Below, piece by piece: positions 55,963-64,000 of a stretch of 64,000 bases of DNA. A program made the position numbers and the translations under genes. Source of the stretch: Rhizobium gallicum bv. gallicum R602sp. Lineage in GTDB: Bacteria > Pseudomonadota > Alphaproteobacteria > Rhizobiales > Rhizobiaceae. Under the pieces are notes generated by a model. That model saw only the letters and a program-made list of their open reading frames with translations, was not told the origin of the DNA and made no database searches. Each line of letters opens with the position of its first letter. Positions within the stretch are counted from its first letter, which is position 1. The DNA is taken from contig NZ_CP006877.1 of assembly GCF_000816845.1 (NCBI RefSeq), positions 2,113,501 through 2,177,500 on the forward strand, in the 5' to 3' direction.

Positions 55963-56172
55963 ATGGATAATCCCTCGAAGCAACTTGCGGACGAATATAT
56001 ACGCCTGGGCGGCCATCGCCGTGCGGTGATCGACGATAACATCGTATCGACACGCTGCTGGGAAAAAGATACGCCCGAGGCCGCACAATTCTGGAAAGAC
56101 CGTATAGACACCCTGGATGCCGCCAACCGCAGACAGGTCGTATCCTTCCTGCCGACAATCAACAGGATCTGA
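55963..56172 (+). CDS. Small hypothetical protein
   Basis: A 69-residue charged soluble protein: MDNPSKQLADEYIRLGGHRR, then VIDDNIVSTRCWEKDTPEAA and QFWKDRIDTLDAANRRQVVS. The ribosome site GGAGG lies ten bases before the ATG and the composition is that of a real gene. I recognise no family. It stands 100 bases after the DUF1801 gene and may have its own promoter. Confidence 0.7.
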   Translation: MDNPSKQLADEYIRLGGHRRAVIDDNIVSTRCWEKDTPEAAQFWKDRIDTLDAANRRQVVSFLPTINRI

Positions 56173-56537
56173 TCGCCGGTCGGCACAGTCTTGCAAGGCG
56201 GCCGATCACGTCAGCGCCAGGACCGGCGGCGCGGAGGCGTTAAACCGGCATCAGCCGCACAGCTTCGGTAAATCGGTCGAAAGCCAAGCGAATATCGATG
56301 ATGGCGCGAAGGAAGCAGCGGGCGATGGCGGAGCACTCAATGTCTCGCCTCGTCCCGGTCGCCGCCGCCAACAATTTGAACTGGCAGAATTCACGCAGGG
56401 CGAGGTCGCCGCCCGCCAAAGACCACGATGAACGCCAGCGCCTTTTCGCAATGACAAGCTCTATACCGTCGTCGAGATCGAGCACGGGCTTTATCGAAGG
56501 CGACATCGCCGCCGACAACATCCGCCCGGCGCAGGCC
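56173..56537. other. 365-base region without a confident gene
   Basis: Frames on both strands overlap here (for example minus 56240-56587, ending IIDIRLAFDRFTEAVRLMPV), but none has a ribosome site and each runs into the neighbouring exporter gene. A decayed gene is possible. No terminator was seen. Confidence 0.4.
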
Positions 56538-57295
56538 TCAGTTCCGCAGCCGGTATCCCGTCTTGAAAATCCAGCCAAGAGTCGCAAGGCATATCGCCAG
56601 GAACATGGTGATCATCCCAAGGCTGAGCAGCGGATTGACGTCGGCGATGCCGTAGAAGCTCCAACGGAAACCGCTCACGAGATAAAGCACCGGATTGAAG
56701 TGGCTGACGGCCTGCCAGAAGGGCGGCAGCATGTTGATCGAATAGAAGCTGCCGCCGAGGAAGGTCAGCGGCGGCACCACGAGCATCGGGATCAGGTTCA
56801 ATTGCTCGAAGTTGCCTGCCCATATGCCGATCATGAAGCCGAACAGGCTGAAAGTGACCGCCGTCAGCAGGAAGAACAGGATCATCATGAAGGGGTGCTC
56901 TATCCTGACCTCCACGAAGGCATTGGCCGTCAGAAGGATAATGAGCCCGATCAGAAGCCCCTTGGTGGCTGCAGCTCCAACATAGCCGAGCAGGATCTCC
57001 GTCATCGCAACCGGCGCTGACAGCACCTCGTAGATCGTGCCGGTGAATTTCGGAAAATAGATGCCGAAGGATCCGTTGCCGATGCATTGCCCGAGCAGCG
57101 TCAGCATGATGAGCCCCGGCGTAATGAAGGCGCCGTAGGACACGCCTTCCACCTCTTGGATGCGCGAGCCGATCGCCGCGCCAAAGACGATGAAATAGAG
57201 CGAGGTGGAAATCACCGGCGAGAAGACGCTCTGCAGCAGCGTGCGGCGCGTGCGCGCCATTTCGAAGAAATAGATCGACTTGATGGCTTCCAAAT

Positions 57296-57299
<4 letters not shown>
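56538..57299 (-). CDS. ABC-2 type transporter permease (YadH-like)
   Basis: A 253-residue permease with six hydrophobic segments. It starts [20 protein letters not shown], has [20 protein letters not shown], then [20 protein letters not shown] and the conserved [20 protein letters not shown]. The family exports small molecules or glycans; NodJ is a relative, but nothing here ties it to nodulation. It overlaps the ATPase gene by four bases. Confidence 0.92.
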
Positions 57300-58222
<923 letters not shown>

Positions 58223-58296
58223 TGCGGATTTCTTGAGTATTTCCTCGTTTTTCGTCCGCTATATAGCCCCTTTGTTACACTTTGACATCCTGCCAG

Positions 58297-58317
58297 CGCT
58301 GAACAGACTATTCAGCG
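58297..58317. other. Hairpin between the TauE gene and the ABC exporter operon
   Basis: CGCTGAA-N7-TTCAGCG is a perfect 7+7 inverted repeat ten bases past the TauE stop. No U tract follows. It could be a weak terminator for TauE or an operator for the exporter, which starts 75 bases further on. Confidence 0.4.
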
Positions 58318-58326
58318 AAAGCATCT

Positions 58327-59169
58327 TTATGCGTAGATGCTGATGAGGAACCGCGCCGCAGTGACGACAAGGAAGATGCCGAAGCCGATCTCCAATTGAC
58401 GCTTGCTCATCCGGTGGGCGAGCCGCGCGCCGAACGGCGCGATATACATCGTCAGCGGAATGATGAACACCACGGCGACCCAGTTGATGAAGCCGGTCGA
58501 AAACGGTGGCAGGCCCGATACTCCCCAACCAGCCCAGACATAGCCGAACAATCCAGGCAGCGAGATCAGCACGCCAACGCCCGCAGATGTCGCCACCGCC
58601 TGGTGCATTTGCCGCGAATAGAGTGTCATGAAGGTATTGTTGAGAACGCCGCCGCCGATCCCCATCAGGCCGGAAAGAATACCGATGCCCGTCCCGACCA
58701 GGAACTTGAATGGATTACCCGGCAAATCGCTGCCGAGACGCCAGCTCGCGCGGTTGAACATCATGCGGAAGGCGACGAGGAGCGCGACGGCTGCAAAGAT
58801 CAATCGCAAGGTCACGCTCGACGCTTCAGAGGCAATCACCGCCGCGATGATCGCGCCGAGCGGCACGGCGATGATCCAACTGCTCAGGAGCTCCTGGTCG
58901 ACCGCCCCGTGACTGCGATGCGCCATATAGGACCTGAGCGACGTCGGAACGATAATCGCAAGCGAAGTTCCGACCGACAGGTGCATGCGCACCGCCTCCG
59001 GCACATCGAGCCAGCCGAACACCTGATAAAACACCGGAACGAGGATCGCGCCGCCGCCGATGCCGAAGAGCCCGGCAAGCAGGCCCGCAACTGCGCCCGC
59101 AGCCGCCAGCAGAAGTGCAAAAAGGGCAAGCTCCGAAACACCCGGAATCGCGATCTCTCCACCTTCCAC
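58327..59169 (-). CDS. TauE/SafE family sulfite/sulfonate exporter-like membrane protein
   Basis: A 280-residue integral membrane protein with about eight segments and the two Gly-rich repeat motifs of the family: GLLAGLFGIGGGAILVPVFY near residue 30 and GILSGLMGIGGGVLNNTFMT near 163. Members export sulfite, sulfoacetate or related organosulfur anions. The ssuADCB operon makes sulfite, but it is 14 kb away, so a link is speculative. The start is a GTG at 59169 with weak upstream purines. Confidence 0.9.
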   Translation of the reverse strand: MEGGEIAIPGVSELALFALLLAAAGAVAGLLAGLFGIGGGAILVPVFYQVFGWLDVPEAVRMHLSVGTSLAIIVPTSLRSYMAHRSHGAVDQELLSSWIIAVPLGAIIAAVIASEASSVTLRLIFAAVALLVAFRMMFNRASWRLGSDLPGNPFKFLVGTGIGILSGLMGIGGGVLNNTFMTLYSRQMHQAVATSAGVGVLISLPGLFGYVWAGWGVSGLPPFSTGFINWVAVVFIIPLTMYIAPFGARLAHRMSKRQLEIGFGIFLVVTAARFLISIYA

Positions 59170-59352
59170 GCAGGCCGGATCAGGAAAAAGAAAATCAGCC
59201 GCAGGTTTTATTTGTCATCAAGCGGTGATCTTCTTCGCAGATAAGAAGTGTCGAGGCAAGCAACGGCTTCCGCGCCGCCGCCCATTCCTTTGCGGAACCG
59301 TTTCCAGGGCGCTCGTTACGTCCGATTTTCGCTTCCTCGCTTATAGTAAGCA

Positions 59353-59444
59353 GTCATTGCCAGTCACGAAATCCTAAGAATCCGGCCTCGCGTTCCCCTA
59401 CCCGGCCGGCCCAGCTTGAGCCGGCTCCTGAGCCGGCTTTTTTT
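59353..59444 (+). ncRNA. Candidate small RNA with its own terminator
   Basis: A strong plus-strand terminator at 59419-59444 has no gene upstream of it on that strand: the neighbours TauE and VOC are both on the minus strand. About 70 bases before it is TATAGT (59342-59347), a possible -10 element, with only a weak -35 candidate (TTACGT). The predicted transcript is about 90 bases, with a C-rich unpaired stretch (CCTCGCGTTCCCCTACCC) of the kind that base-pairs with ribosome sites. I do not recognise it as a named rhizobial sRNA family. Confidence 0.5.
59419..59444 (+). terminator. Strong orphan Rho-independent terminator
   Basis: AGCCGGCT-CCTG-AGCCGGCT is an 8-pair stem followed by seven T residues. 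It marks the end of a plus-strand transcript that contains no protein gene. Confidence 0.9.
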
Positions 59445-59481
59445 CGTCTAAGCATCCGATTCCTGCCATACCCAAGCGAAA

Positions 59482-59832
59482 TTACGCATGCCTGAGGATA
59501 TTCACCAGGCGGCCGAAAGGGTCACGGACGTAAAACCGCCTCACCCCCCAGGGCTCGCTCGCCGGACCGTACTCCACCGCGATACCTTCGCGGATGACCC
59601 GCTGATAGACCTCATCGAGATTGTCGACTTCGATAGAGAGGTCGGGCACAGCCGTTCCGGAGCCACCTTCGGTCGCAAAGCTGACCCGCGGCCCCGCGCT
59701 CGCATCCGCCGAATAAGTGACGATCCATCCATGATCCATGACGACATCCATGCCGAGGATGCCATGATAAAAAGCCTTGGCGGCTTCTATATCGGAAACC
59801 GCGATGTTCGCGACAATGCGTTTGACGGTCAT
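59482..59832 (-). CDS. VOC (glyoxalase/bleomycin resistance) family protein
   Basis: A 116-residue single-module VOC protein: TVKRIVANIAVSDIEAAKAF, GMDVVMDHGWIVTYSAD, LSIEVDNLDEVYQRVIREGI and FYVRDPFGRLVNILRH. The final Asp-Pro-Phe-Gly-Arg is the standard family motif. The metal ligands are not all obvious, so metal-independent binding is possible. The start MTVKR is at the beginning of the first strand; the frame extends upstream to 59958 without conserved sequence. Confidence 0.88.
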   Translation of the reverse strand: MTVKRIVANIAVSDIEAAKAFYHGILGMDVVMDHGWIVTYSADASAGPRVSFATEGGSGTAVPDLSIEVDNLDEVYQRVIREGIAVEYGPASEPWGVRRFYVRDPFGRLVNILRHA

Positions 59833-60117
59833 CTCGTCCTCCCCGGTAGCGCGCCATGGGACAATACTCACGGTCAATGGTGGGATGTAATTTGGTCGCC
59901 TATGCGGCAGCTGGCCAGGTGAGGTGCCTCCAGTGGGCAATGTCTGCGTTTGCCGCAAAGCGGAAGGGTTGGTTTTTCCGACGATGGCTTGGTTAAAATC
60001 GTACAGCGTGGGACTTCAGTAATTTTACCTCAACAACAGATCGCTCCGGTGTCGGATTGGCAAAGCCTCCTACGTCCTTAGGATCGTCAATTCCATCAAT
60101 TCAAAAGGATCACGACC

Positions 60118-60561
60118 ATGCCGAACACCATACGCTTGCATCGCGTCCTGGCAACCAGCCCCGAGAAGGTCTATCGCGCGTTTCTCGAAGCGGATGCGCT
60201 CGCCAAGTGGCTTCCCCCCAACGGCTTTACCTGCACTGTGCATCACTTTGAACCGACAGTCGGCGGAAAGTTCAAAATGTCCTTCCGGAACTTTACAACG
60301 GGCAAAAGCCACGCATTTGGTGGCGAATATGTCGAGCTCGCCCCAGGCGAGCGCCTGCGCTACACGGACAAATTCGACGACCCCAACTTGCCTGGCGAAA
60401 TGGAAGTCGCTGTGACCTTGAAGAAAGTTTCGGTCGGGACAGAGCTGGAGATAACGCAGGCAGGCGTACCCGACGTTATTCCACCAGAGGCTTGTTACCT
60501 TGGTTGGCAGGAGTCGCTGCGAAACCTGGCACGGCTCGTCGAACCGGAGATCAATCAGTAG
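60118..60561 (+). CDS. SRPBCC (AHSA1-like) family protein
   Basis: A 147-residue ligand-binding-fold protein: TIRLHRVLATSPEKVYRAFL, WLPPNGFTCTVHHFEPTVGG and KSHAFGGEYVELAPGERLRY, ending with CYLGWQESLRNLARLVEPEI. It is about the same fold as the protein at 54228 but only distantly similar. AAAAGGATCACGACC precedes the ATG. There is no ArsR gene beside this one. The ligand is unknown. Confidence 0.9.
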   Translation: MPNTIRLHRVLATSPEKVYRAFLEADALAKWLPPNGFTCTVHHFEPTVGGKFKMSFRNFTTGKSHAFGGEYVELAPGERLRYTDKFDDPNLPGEMEVAVTLKKVSVGTELEITQAGVPDVIPPEACYLGWQESLRNLARLVEPEINQ

Positions 60562-60735
60562 CACTCAGGATCGAGCAAGGCTGCCGGGATCGGATCGCGT
60601 TGACGCTTTTCGCGATGCGGTCTGACAATACGCTTTAAGCAGGCATTGCCAATGCGAACGGTCCTCCTGGCTCTTGGTTCTGGGCGCCAAGTGCCATCCG
60701 CTACTCACCGGTCCCGGTTCGGCCGCCCACCAGGC

Positions 60736-62025
60736 TTAATTGCAATAAACCCTGCCGCCTTTGCGGGATCTGAGATCGAAGTGAAAATGGTTCCAGTGTT
60801 CCGGGTTGCTGCCGGGGCCGAGCACGGTGTTGAAATACCGGCAGCTGTCGGAGCGCACGGCCTTGAGCAGCCTGCCCTCGCGGAACGAGAAGAGGCCCTT
60901 CCTGCGCACATCGATCTGGTGGCCGTTCTTCAGTACGAACTTGCCGACGTCGATCGCGTTGCCGCGTGCGTGTTCGGACATCGGATTGTATCTCTGGCGG
61001 CTGTTGTTCATGCGCCGGCAGGAATAGCCGCCGAGCGGCTGGATCGTCTTGACGCCAGACCAGTAGCGAAAGCGGGCCGATGGCGCGAGTTCGTTCTTCA
61101 CCCATTTGGCGAAGGCAAGCGTCACCTGGCAGTTCAGCGTCACCGCAGGCCTCACGCCGATATTGCCGGAAAGCCCCTGCAGCGAGACCGGATAAGGCAC
61201 CTGGCAGGACGGGCCGTCGTTGATCGCCGGCTTGTCGGTGAAGACCACGCCCATGCGCTTCAGATCACGGCGGCAGGCAAGCTCGGAGGCCGGCATCACG
61301 TTCGGGTCGGGGGCGACCGGCCGGCTGATCATCGGGTCGTTCGGCCTGAGCATCGCCACTTCCTGGCTCTCGTCCTCGTCGGGAACACGCGACGGCTCGA
61401 TCACCGAACTGCCGTCGTTCCACACGGGGGCGCGGCTCATCTCGGCCTGTGCGGCTGGCCGCGGCATTGCCGTCCGGTTCAATTGCGTCGGATTGTCGGT
61501 GCCGATCCCGTCGACCACAGGTTCAGCCGAATTTCCTTCGGCGATCTGCATCTGCTGTTCCTGCGCCAGCCCGACGACGGGTTCCGCGCCAAGCTCCGCA
61601 TCCATGTTGACGCCACCGGAAGGCACTGCAAGCTGCTGGGTGCCGCCCCAGTTCTGCGGCTGCCCCTGCCCTTGCGCCAGTGCCTCATCGCTGTCGATCA
61701 TCGGCAGCTTCTTTGGCATCGGCTGGCTGCCCGCGCGCGCAGAATGCCCGGCGCCTGCAAGGTTCGGCGTGTCGAGATAATCGATCGAGCCTTGCGTGTT
61801 TGAAACCGGTGCGTTGGAAACGGGATAGGACGCCTGCGCATCGGCGGGCGCCATGCGCTTCGCGCCTTGCCCCGGCATAGGCGAAATCGAACTCACCTTC
61901 GTGCCCCGGTCGATGCTTGCCGGCGGTATCATGCCGTCGCTGATCGAACAGGTCGCGAGGCTGGTGGTTATCAGGACCGGCAGCGCGACGCGCCGCAAAA
62001 GGGAGGTAGACACAATACTCTCCAT
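60736..62025 (-). CDS. Extensin-like C-terminal domain protein
   Basis: A 429-residue envelope protein. The N-terminal hydrophobic segment (VALPVLITTSLATC) ends in Cys25 and may be a lipoprotein signal, though Thr before Cys is not the preferred residue. About 190 residues of Gln/Pro/Ala-rich linker follow. The C-terminal extensin-like domain has ELACRRDLKRMGVVFTDKPA, YSCRRMNNS, SEHARGNAIDVGKF and HWNHFHFDL with the metal-binding His-Asp-His pattern of LD-carboxypeptidase relatives. Action on peptidoglycan or another cell-wall polymer is likely but unproven. Confidence 0.88.
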   Translation of the reverse strand: MESIVSTSLLRRVALPVLITTSLATCSISDGMIPPASIDRGTKVSSISPMPGQGAKRMAPADAQASYPVSNAPVSNTQGSIDYLDTPNLAGAGHSARAGSQPMPKKLPMIDSDEALAQGQGQPQNWGGTQQLAVPSGGVNMDAELGAEPVVGLAQEQQMQIAEGNSAEPVVDGIGTDNPTQLNRTAMPRPAAQAEMSRAPVWNDGSSVIEPSRVPDEDESQEVAMLRPNDPMISRPVAPDPNVMPASELACRRDLKRMGVVFTDKPAINDGPSCQVPYPVSLQGLSGNIGVRPAVTLNCQVTLAFAKWVKNELAPSARFRYWSGVKTIQPLGGYSCRRMNNSRQRYNPMSEHARGNAIDVGKFVLKNGHQIDVRRKGLFSFREGRLLKAVRSDSCRYFNTVLGPGSNPEHWNHFHFDLRSRKGGRVYCN

Positions 62026-62106
62026 CGCTCCCGCAGCCCTGCTTGCATTGAAGAATTTGACTCGAATTTAGCTAAAAACGATGAATGAAAGCTTACCCCT
62101 GGGATC

Positions 62107-62128
62107 AGAGCCGGGCGAGCCCGGCTCT
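62107..62128. other. GC-rich hairpin after the chemoreceptor gene
   Basis: AGAGCCGGGC-GA-GCCCGGCTCT is a perfect 10-base inverted repeat nine bases past the chemoreceptor stop. It lacks a U tract on either strand, so it may be a stabiliser or a factor-dependent end. Confidence 0.5.
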
Positions 62129-62136
62129 GCCGCTGA

Positions 62137-63951
62137 TCAAGCTGCGTGCCGTGCGTAATGCTGCGACGCGCGCGAGCCGAGGCGGAATTTGGCAAGCAGC
62201 GTACGAAGCTGGCTGCTCTCTTCGGCAAGCGTCTGGCTCGCCGCCGTCGTTTCCTCCACCATGGCAGCGTTCTGCTGGGTCATCTGATCCATGTGGTTGA
62301 CCGAGGTGTTGATCTCGTGGAGGCCCGTTGCCTGCTCGCGCGCCGCGGTGGCAATTGTATTCACATGGTCGTTGACCTTGTTCACCAGCGTCTCGATCTC
62401 GACGAGAGCATCGCCCGTCGAGCGAACCAGCGCCACGCCGGACTCGACTTCCGCCGCCGAGTTGCTGATCAGCGTCTTGATCTCCTTGGCGGCATTTGCC
62501 GAACGTTGCGCGAGTTCGCGAACCTCTTGCGCCACGACCGCAAAGCCCCGGCCGGCCTCGCCTGCGCGTGCGGCCTCGACACCGGCATTCAGCGCCAAAA
62601 GGTTGGTCTGGAACGCGATCTCGTCAATCACGCCGATGATCTGGCTGATCCGGCTGGAGGAGTCCTCAATCCGGCTCATCGCGCTAACGGCATTCCGCAC
62701 GATTTCGCCGGATTTTCCAGCACTCGCCTTGGTCTCGGCGACCATCTCGCGGGCTTCGGTCGCCCGTTCGGACGCGGTCCGCACCGTTGCGGTAATCTCA
62801 TCGAGTGCGGCTGCAGTCTCTTCGAGAGCAGCGGCCTGCTGCTCGGTGCGCTTCGACAGATTGTTGGTAGCCTCGCTGATACCCGATGCATTGTCATTCA
62901 CGACATTGCTCGATTCGGCGATCGCCTGGATGACGTCGTTGAGCGCGCCGACGGCGGCATTGAAGTCGGTGCGCAGTTTTGAATAGTCCTCGCCGAGATC
63001 GCCGATCGAAACCGTGAGATCGCCGGCTGCAAGCTTCTCCAGGCCGGCTCCCAGCGTTTGCATCGCGTGGTTCTGGCGCTCGGCTGCGGCGCGCAGGCTC
63101 GCTTCATTGCCGCGGCGTTCGCCGTCGATCTCGCGCTGGCGCTCGTCTTCACGGGCACGCATTTTGGTGCGGTCGAGCATCGAGTCGCGCAATACCAGGA
63201 GGGCCTTTGCCATGTGGCCGATCTCGTCACGCCGATCGCTGTCGCAGACTTCGACCGCCCCGTTCTCGCCCGCGATCTCATGCATTGCCGCGCCGATCCG
63301 TGCGACGGGTCCGGTAACGCTCTTGACGATCGCATAGGCGACGGAAACGATGATCCCAGCTCCGATCGCGCAAAGGATCGCCGTCCAGATCGCATTCTGC
63401 CAGTAGAGCGCTGCAAGGTCGTCGGAATAGACGCCGGTGCCGACGATCCAACCCCAGGGCTCGAAGCCAGCGACGTGCGAGTATTTCAGGACGGGCTGTT
63501 CGGCACCTGGTTTCGGCCAATAGTAGTCGACAAAACCCTCACCCTGGGCCTTCACGACATTGACGAATTCCATGAACAGGAATTTGCCGGTCGGGTCCTT
63601 GTTCTGCGAAAGGTCGGCGCCGTTCAGCTCCGGCTTGATCGGATGCATCACCATGACCGGGCGCATGTCGTTGATCCAGAAGTAGCCGCTGCCGCCGTAG
63701 CGCATGGCAGCGATGACGTCTTTCGCCGCCGTTTGCGCCTCATCGCGCGTCAGCGTGCCGGCCTGTTCCATCTTGTAGTATTTCTGCAGGATGTTGACCG
63801 CCGTCGCGTCCATCTGCGCAAGACCGGATTTTCTTTCCATTTCCAGTTCGGAATAAGAATAGTTTAGAAAGAAAACCATCGTCGCCACAAAGATCGCCAA
63901 CGTCAGGCCGACGAGACAATAGAGACGCGTTGATATCTTGATGTTACGCAT
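62137..63951 (-). CDS. Methyl-accepting chemotaxis protein with Cache domain
   Basis: A 604-residue chemoreceptor. The first transmembrane segment is around residues 10-32 ([20 protein letters not shown]). A periplasmic single Cache (sCache_2-type) domain follows, with [20 protein letters not shown] and [13 protein letters not shown]. The second segment is at about 185-210, then HAMP. The signalling hairpin tip is [20 protein letters not shown] with [20 protein letters not shown]. The Cache motif suggests sensing of small organic acids. GGGGGAATTC precedes the chosen ATG at 63951. No other che gene is present. Confidence 0.95.
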   Translation of the reverse strand: MRNIKISTRLYCLVGLTLAIFVATMVFFLNYSYSELEMERKSGLAQMDATAVNILQKYYKMEQAGTLTRDEAQTAAKDVIAAMRYGGSGYFWINDMRPVMVMHPIKPELNGADLSQNKDPTGKFLFMEFVNVVKAQGEGFVDYYWPKPGAEQPVLKYSHVAGFEPWGWIVGTGVYSDDLAALYWQNAIWTAILCAIGAGIIVSVAYAIVKSVTGPVARIGAAMHEIAGENGAVEVCDSDRRDEIGHMAKALLVLRDSMLDRTKMRAREDERQREIDGERRGNEASLRAAAERQNHAMQTLGAGLEKLAAGDLTVSIGDLGEDYSKLRTDFNAAVGALNDVIQAIAESSNVVNDNASGISEATNNLSKRTEQQAAALEETAAALDEITATVRTASERATEAREMVAETKASAGKSGEIVRNAVSAMSRIEDSSSRISQIIGVIDEIAFQTNLLALNAGVEAARAGEAGRGFAVVAQEVRELAQRSANAAKEIKTLISNSAAEVESGVALVRSTGDALVEIETLVNKVNDHVNTIATAAREQATGLHEINTSVNHMDQMTQQNAAMVEETTAASQTLAEESSQLRTLLAKFRLGSRASQHYARHAA

Positions 63952-64000
63952 GAATTCCCCCGGCATTCCCATGCAGAATCGATCTTTGAATGATGAGGGA

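Noticed and set aside
56240..56587. 115-codon minus-strand frame next to the ABC-2 permease
   Set aside because: It overlaps the end of the permease gene, has no ribosome site and no recognised family.

Overview
The window looks like about 64 kb of chromosome from a fast-growing alphaproteobacterial rhizobium (Rhizobiaceae, close to Rhizobium/Sinorhizobium). This is inferred from high GC content with GC-rich third codon positions, families typical of the group (class II DAHP synthase, DUF2865, Usg, DUF2270, cyclic-glucan-type phosphoglycerol transferase, BluB with a B12 riboswitch), and a gor/DUF2059/rpiA/gph/L,D-transpeptidase/fumC order of the kind seen in rhizobia. I see no rRNA, tRNA, CRISPR array, phage or intact insertion sequence. 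It reads as core genome with small accessory patches.

Layout. 1-7.7 kb: the end of a malic enzyme gene, a DUF2865 protein, the minus-strand set nadE - TolB-like - [cobalamin riboswitch] - bluB, a membrane phosphoglycerol transferase/sulfatase, and a frameshifted VapC-type toxin remnant. 7.7-16 kb: DUF1003 and GFA proteins, class II DAHP synthase, a lone TadG-like protein, glutathione reductase, DUF2059, rpiA and gph. 16-24 kb: an L,D-transpeptidase, class II and class I fumarases side by side, a diguanylate cyclase, and two likely unannotated small proteins. 24-32 kb: a MarR/hydrolase divergon with a clear operator, LtrA, DUF971, moaA, CsbD, an SDR, and an EamA-mobA-mobB operon. 32-44.6 kb: a large Glu/Gln/Pro-rich OmpA-domain protein, an amino-acid ABC importer lacking a local ATPase, Usg, DUF2270, a TPR-methyltransferase, a GST-ArsR operon and ssuADCB for sulfonate sulfur. 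44.7-53.7 kb: a beta-hydroxyacid dehydrogenase with an AlkD-type glycosylase, Lrp/AsnC, a UDG-family protein overlapping a nuclease, a histidine kinase, dgkA, divergent cobT/cobS, DUF1289 and a retropepsin-like protease. 53.8-64 kb: an ArsR-SRPBCC-DUF1801 operon, an ABC-2 exporter, TauE, an orphan terminator that suggests a small RNA, a VOC protein, a second SRPBCC protein, an extensin-like protein and a chemoreceptor.

Connections. BluB makes the lower ligand of B12, CobT activates it and CobS attaches it, so the last steps of cobalamin assembly are split between 2 kb and 51-53 kb. MoaA, MobA and MobB supply molybdenum cofactor. No large undescribed system is evident. The best leads are the orphan-terminator small RNA near 59.4 kb, the near-leaderless small gene at 22.1-22.3 kb, several inverted or direct repeats at regulator genes, and the small ArsR-led operon at 53.8-55.9 kb.
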